56,207 bases of DNA from the NCBI RefSeq assembly GCF_000143415.4, contig NW_003314310.1, positions 223,904 through 280,110 on the forward strand, written 5' to 3'. Below, piece after piece: positions 55,602 through 56,207 of this stretch. The position numbers and the translations under genes are program-made. The notes below the pieces were generated by a model. That model saw nothing but the letters and a program-made list of their open reading frames with translations. It made no database searches and had not been told where the DNA came from. This DNA is from Selaginella moellendorffii (Eukaryota; Streptophyta; Lycopodiopsida; Selaginellales; Selaginellaceae). Position 1 is the stretch's first letter, and every line of letters begins with the position of its first letter.

Positions 55602-55623
55602 TCCCACTTTAACGAAATAGAGC
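55602..55623 (-). repeat. Right terminal inverted repeat of 13.1-kb transposon
   Basis: Exact reverse complement of 42501-42522. Confidence 0.75.
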
Positions 55624-55762
55624 ATTCTACAATTTCCATAAGTGCCCTCTGCAGACGACGTTTCACATGAATAATCTCACCTGTTTTAAGTCGCTTTTTC
55701 TCCTTCTGCTCTCCCTCTTCATCCGGCTCTCGCCCACACTTTCTAGATGAAGAGGCGTCCAT
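55624..55762 (-). pseudogene. Candidate 5' exon of the disrupted CR gene
   Basis: Minus-strand frame starting at ATG 55760-55762: MDASSSRKCGREPDEEGEQK, followed by a basic KEKKRLK (possible nuclear signal) and a helical end before the inverted repeat at 55623. The frame continues into the inverted repeat only by chance. Reading direction, GC content and phase are compatible with continuing into the CR coding region at 42493, which lacks its own ATG. This is inference from position and frame. Confidence 0.45.
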
Positions 55763-56108
55763 CGCCGCCGTAAAAACTAACATTAGGTCTTTTGAAACAA
55801 TTGTCACCGTTCAACCAACGACAGCCGTCAGATCAATAGATTATTAAGTGAAAGCTTATAAAATAATAGAGCTTATACTTATAAATATTATGGAGTTAAA
55901 GTTCTATCCATATATGTATATAAAAATATGTATAGAAGCATAAAATAATTAATGAAAAAAATATTTTAAATAAAAATTATACAAATGTTGTGGCTATATA
56001 AATAGAATGAAATTTTGCATATTTTTATTATTGTGGAAGTCCAAAGTATCATAGAAGCTAATTTATTTAGATAAATTAATATATCTTCTATTGCATTTAT
56101 CTTTTTTT

Positions 56109-56111
<3 letters not shown>
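55763..56111. other. AT-rich flank, nothing recognised
   Basis: Upstream of the candidate CR start. Mostly A/T with no reading frame or motif. Confidence 0.5.

Positions 56112-56203
<92 letters not shown>
56112..56203. repeat. (TA)n microsatellite with TATG interruptions
   Basis: About 90 bp of TA dinucleotides broken by three TATG variants, running to the window edge. Confidence 0.95.
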
Positions 56204-56206
<3 letters not shown>

Positions 56207-56207
56207 T

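Larger units (their letters stand above)
42501..55623. mobile_element. Candidate DNA transposon with ParB/FCP1-like cargo and dispersed palindromes
   Basis: 13,123 bp between perfect 22-bp inverted repeats. It contains two divergent GC-rich genes: a DUF7869-type transposase (plus, 51365-54506) and a large ParB-like/methyltransferase-like/FCP1-like gene (minus, 42940-48517). It also has a small acidic reading frame and about 20 copies of a 22-bp palindrome found nowhere else in the window. The ends fall within a CR gene whose reading resumes on both sides. The boundaries rest on the inverted repeats and on palindrome confinement. The target duplication is not convincing. Confidence 0.65.

Noticed and set aside
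42493-55631. 8-bp target duplication GGTCTAAA / ATTCTACA
   Set aside because: Only 5 of 8 positions agree; kept as a hint, not called as a feature.

Overview
The window looks like transposon-dominated nuclear DNA from a land plant. I infer a plant from the initiator-tRNA-Met primer sites (TGGTATCAGAG), an Arabidopsis-type (CCCTAAA)n interstitial repeat, Ty3/gypsy elements including a chromovirus, a Helitron, and very short GT-AG introns (38-57 nt). The short introns suggest a seed-free lineage such as a lycophyte (Selaginella-like). That species guess is inference only. There is one assembly gap (37454-37931).

Layout. 1-9090: a minus-strand gypsy remnant (1-2046 plus 8641-9090) is split by a plus-strand gypsy-like element that starts with a 5' LTR at 2047. 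9165-24345: an inverted-repeat complex built from three copies of a ParB-like/methyltransferase-like gene. Its left arm is interrupted by a gypsy element (9819-14676) with paired 233-bp LTRs and a 5-bp target duplication. The uninterrupted site is preserved in the right arm. 24346-30491: decayed retroelement sequence, then a chromovirus whose RT segment is inverted. 30492-33430: no recognised gene. 33480-37042: a Helitron (PIF1-like helicase and HUH Rep, minus strand). 38195-38746: a weak GLK-like coding remnant.

39588-55762 is the most interesting region. A Crinkler-type (CR) P-loop NTPase plus nuclease gene (minus strand) appears to be split by a 13.1-kb DNA transposon (42501-55623). The element is bounded by 22-bp perfect inverted repeats. 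It carries two divergent genes: (i) a transposase-like gene (51365-54506) of the plant family with an RNase-H-like core (DUF7869 type), and (ii) a multi-exon gene (42940-48517, about 1,630 codons) that joins a ParB/Srx-like domain, a degenerate methyltransferase-like domain, acidic/basic linkers, a repeat region and a C-terminal FCP1/NIF-type HAD phosphatase-like domain.

The element is seeded with about 20 copies of a 22-bp palindrome (core TGGCRTGWGGCCWCAYGCCA). I find it only between 42884 and 55399, inside the inverted repeats. Copies sit in introns, where several end 9-12 nt before the 3' splice site. Others lie in the intergenic region and inside coding exons, in frame. This looks like an intron-forming or intron-colonising mini-element, or alternatively a set of binding sites for the element's own ParB-like or transposase protein. 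Both main genes have one in-frame TAG at a plausible former CAG, and the large gene has a 1-nt frameshift, so this copy is probably recently decayed.
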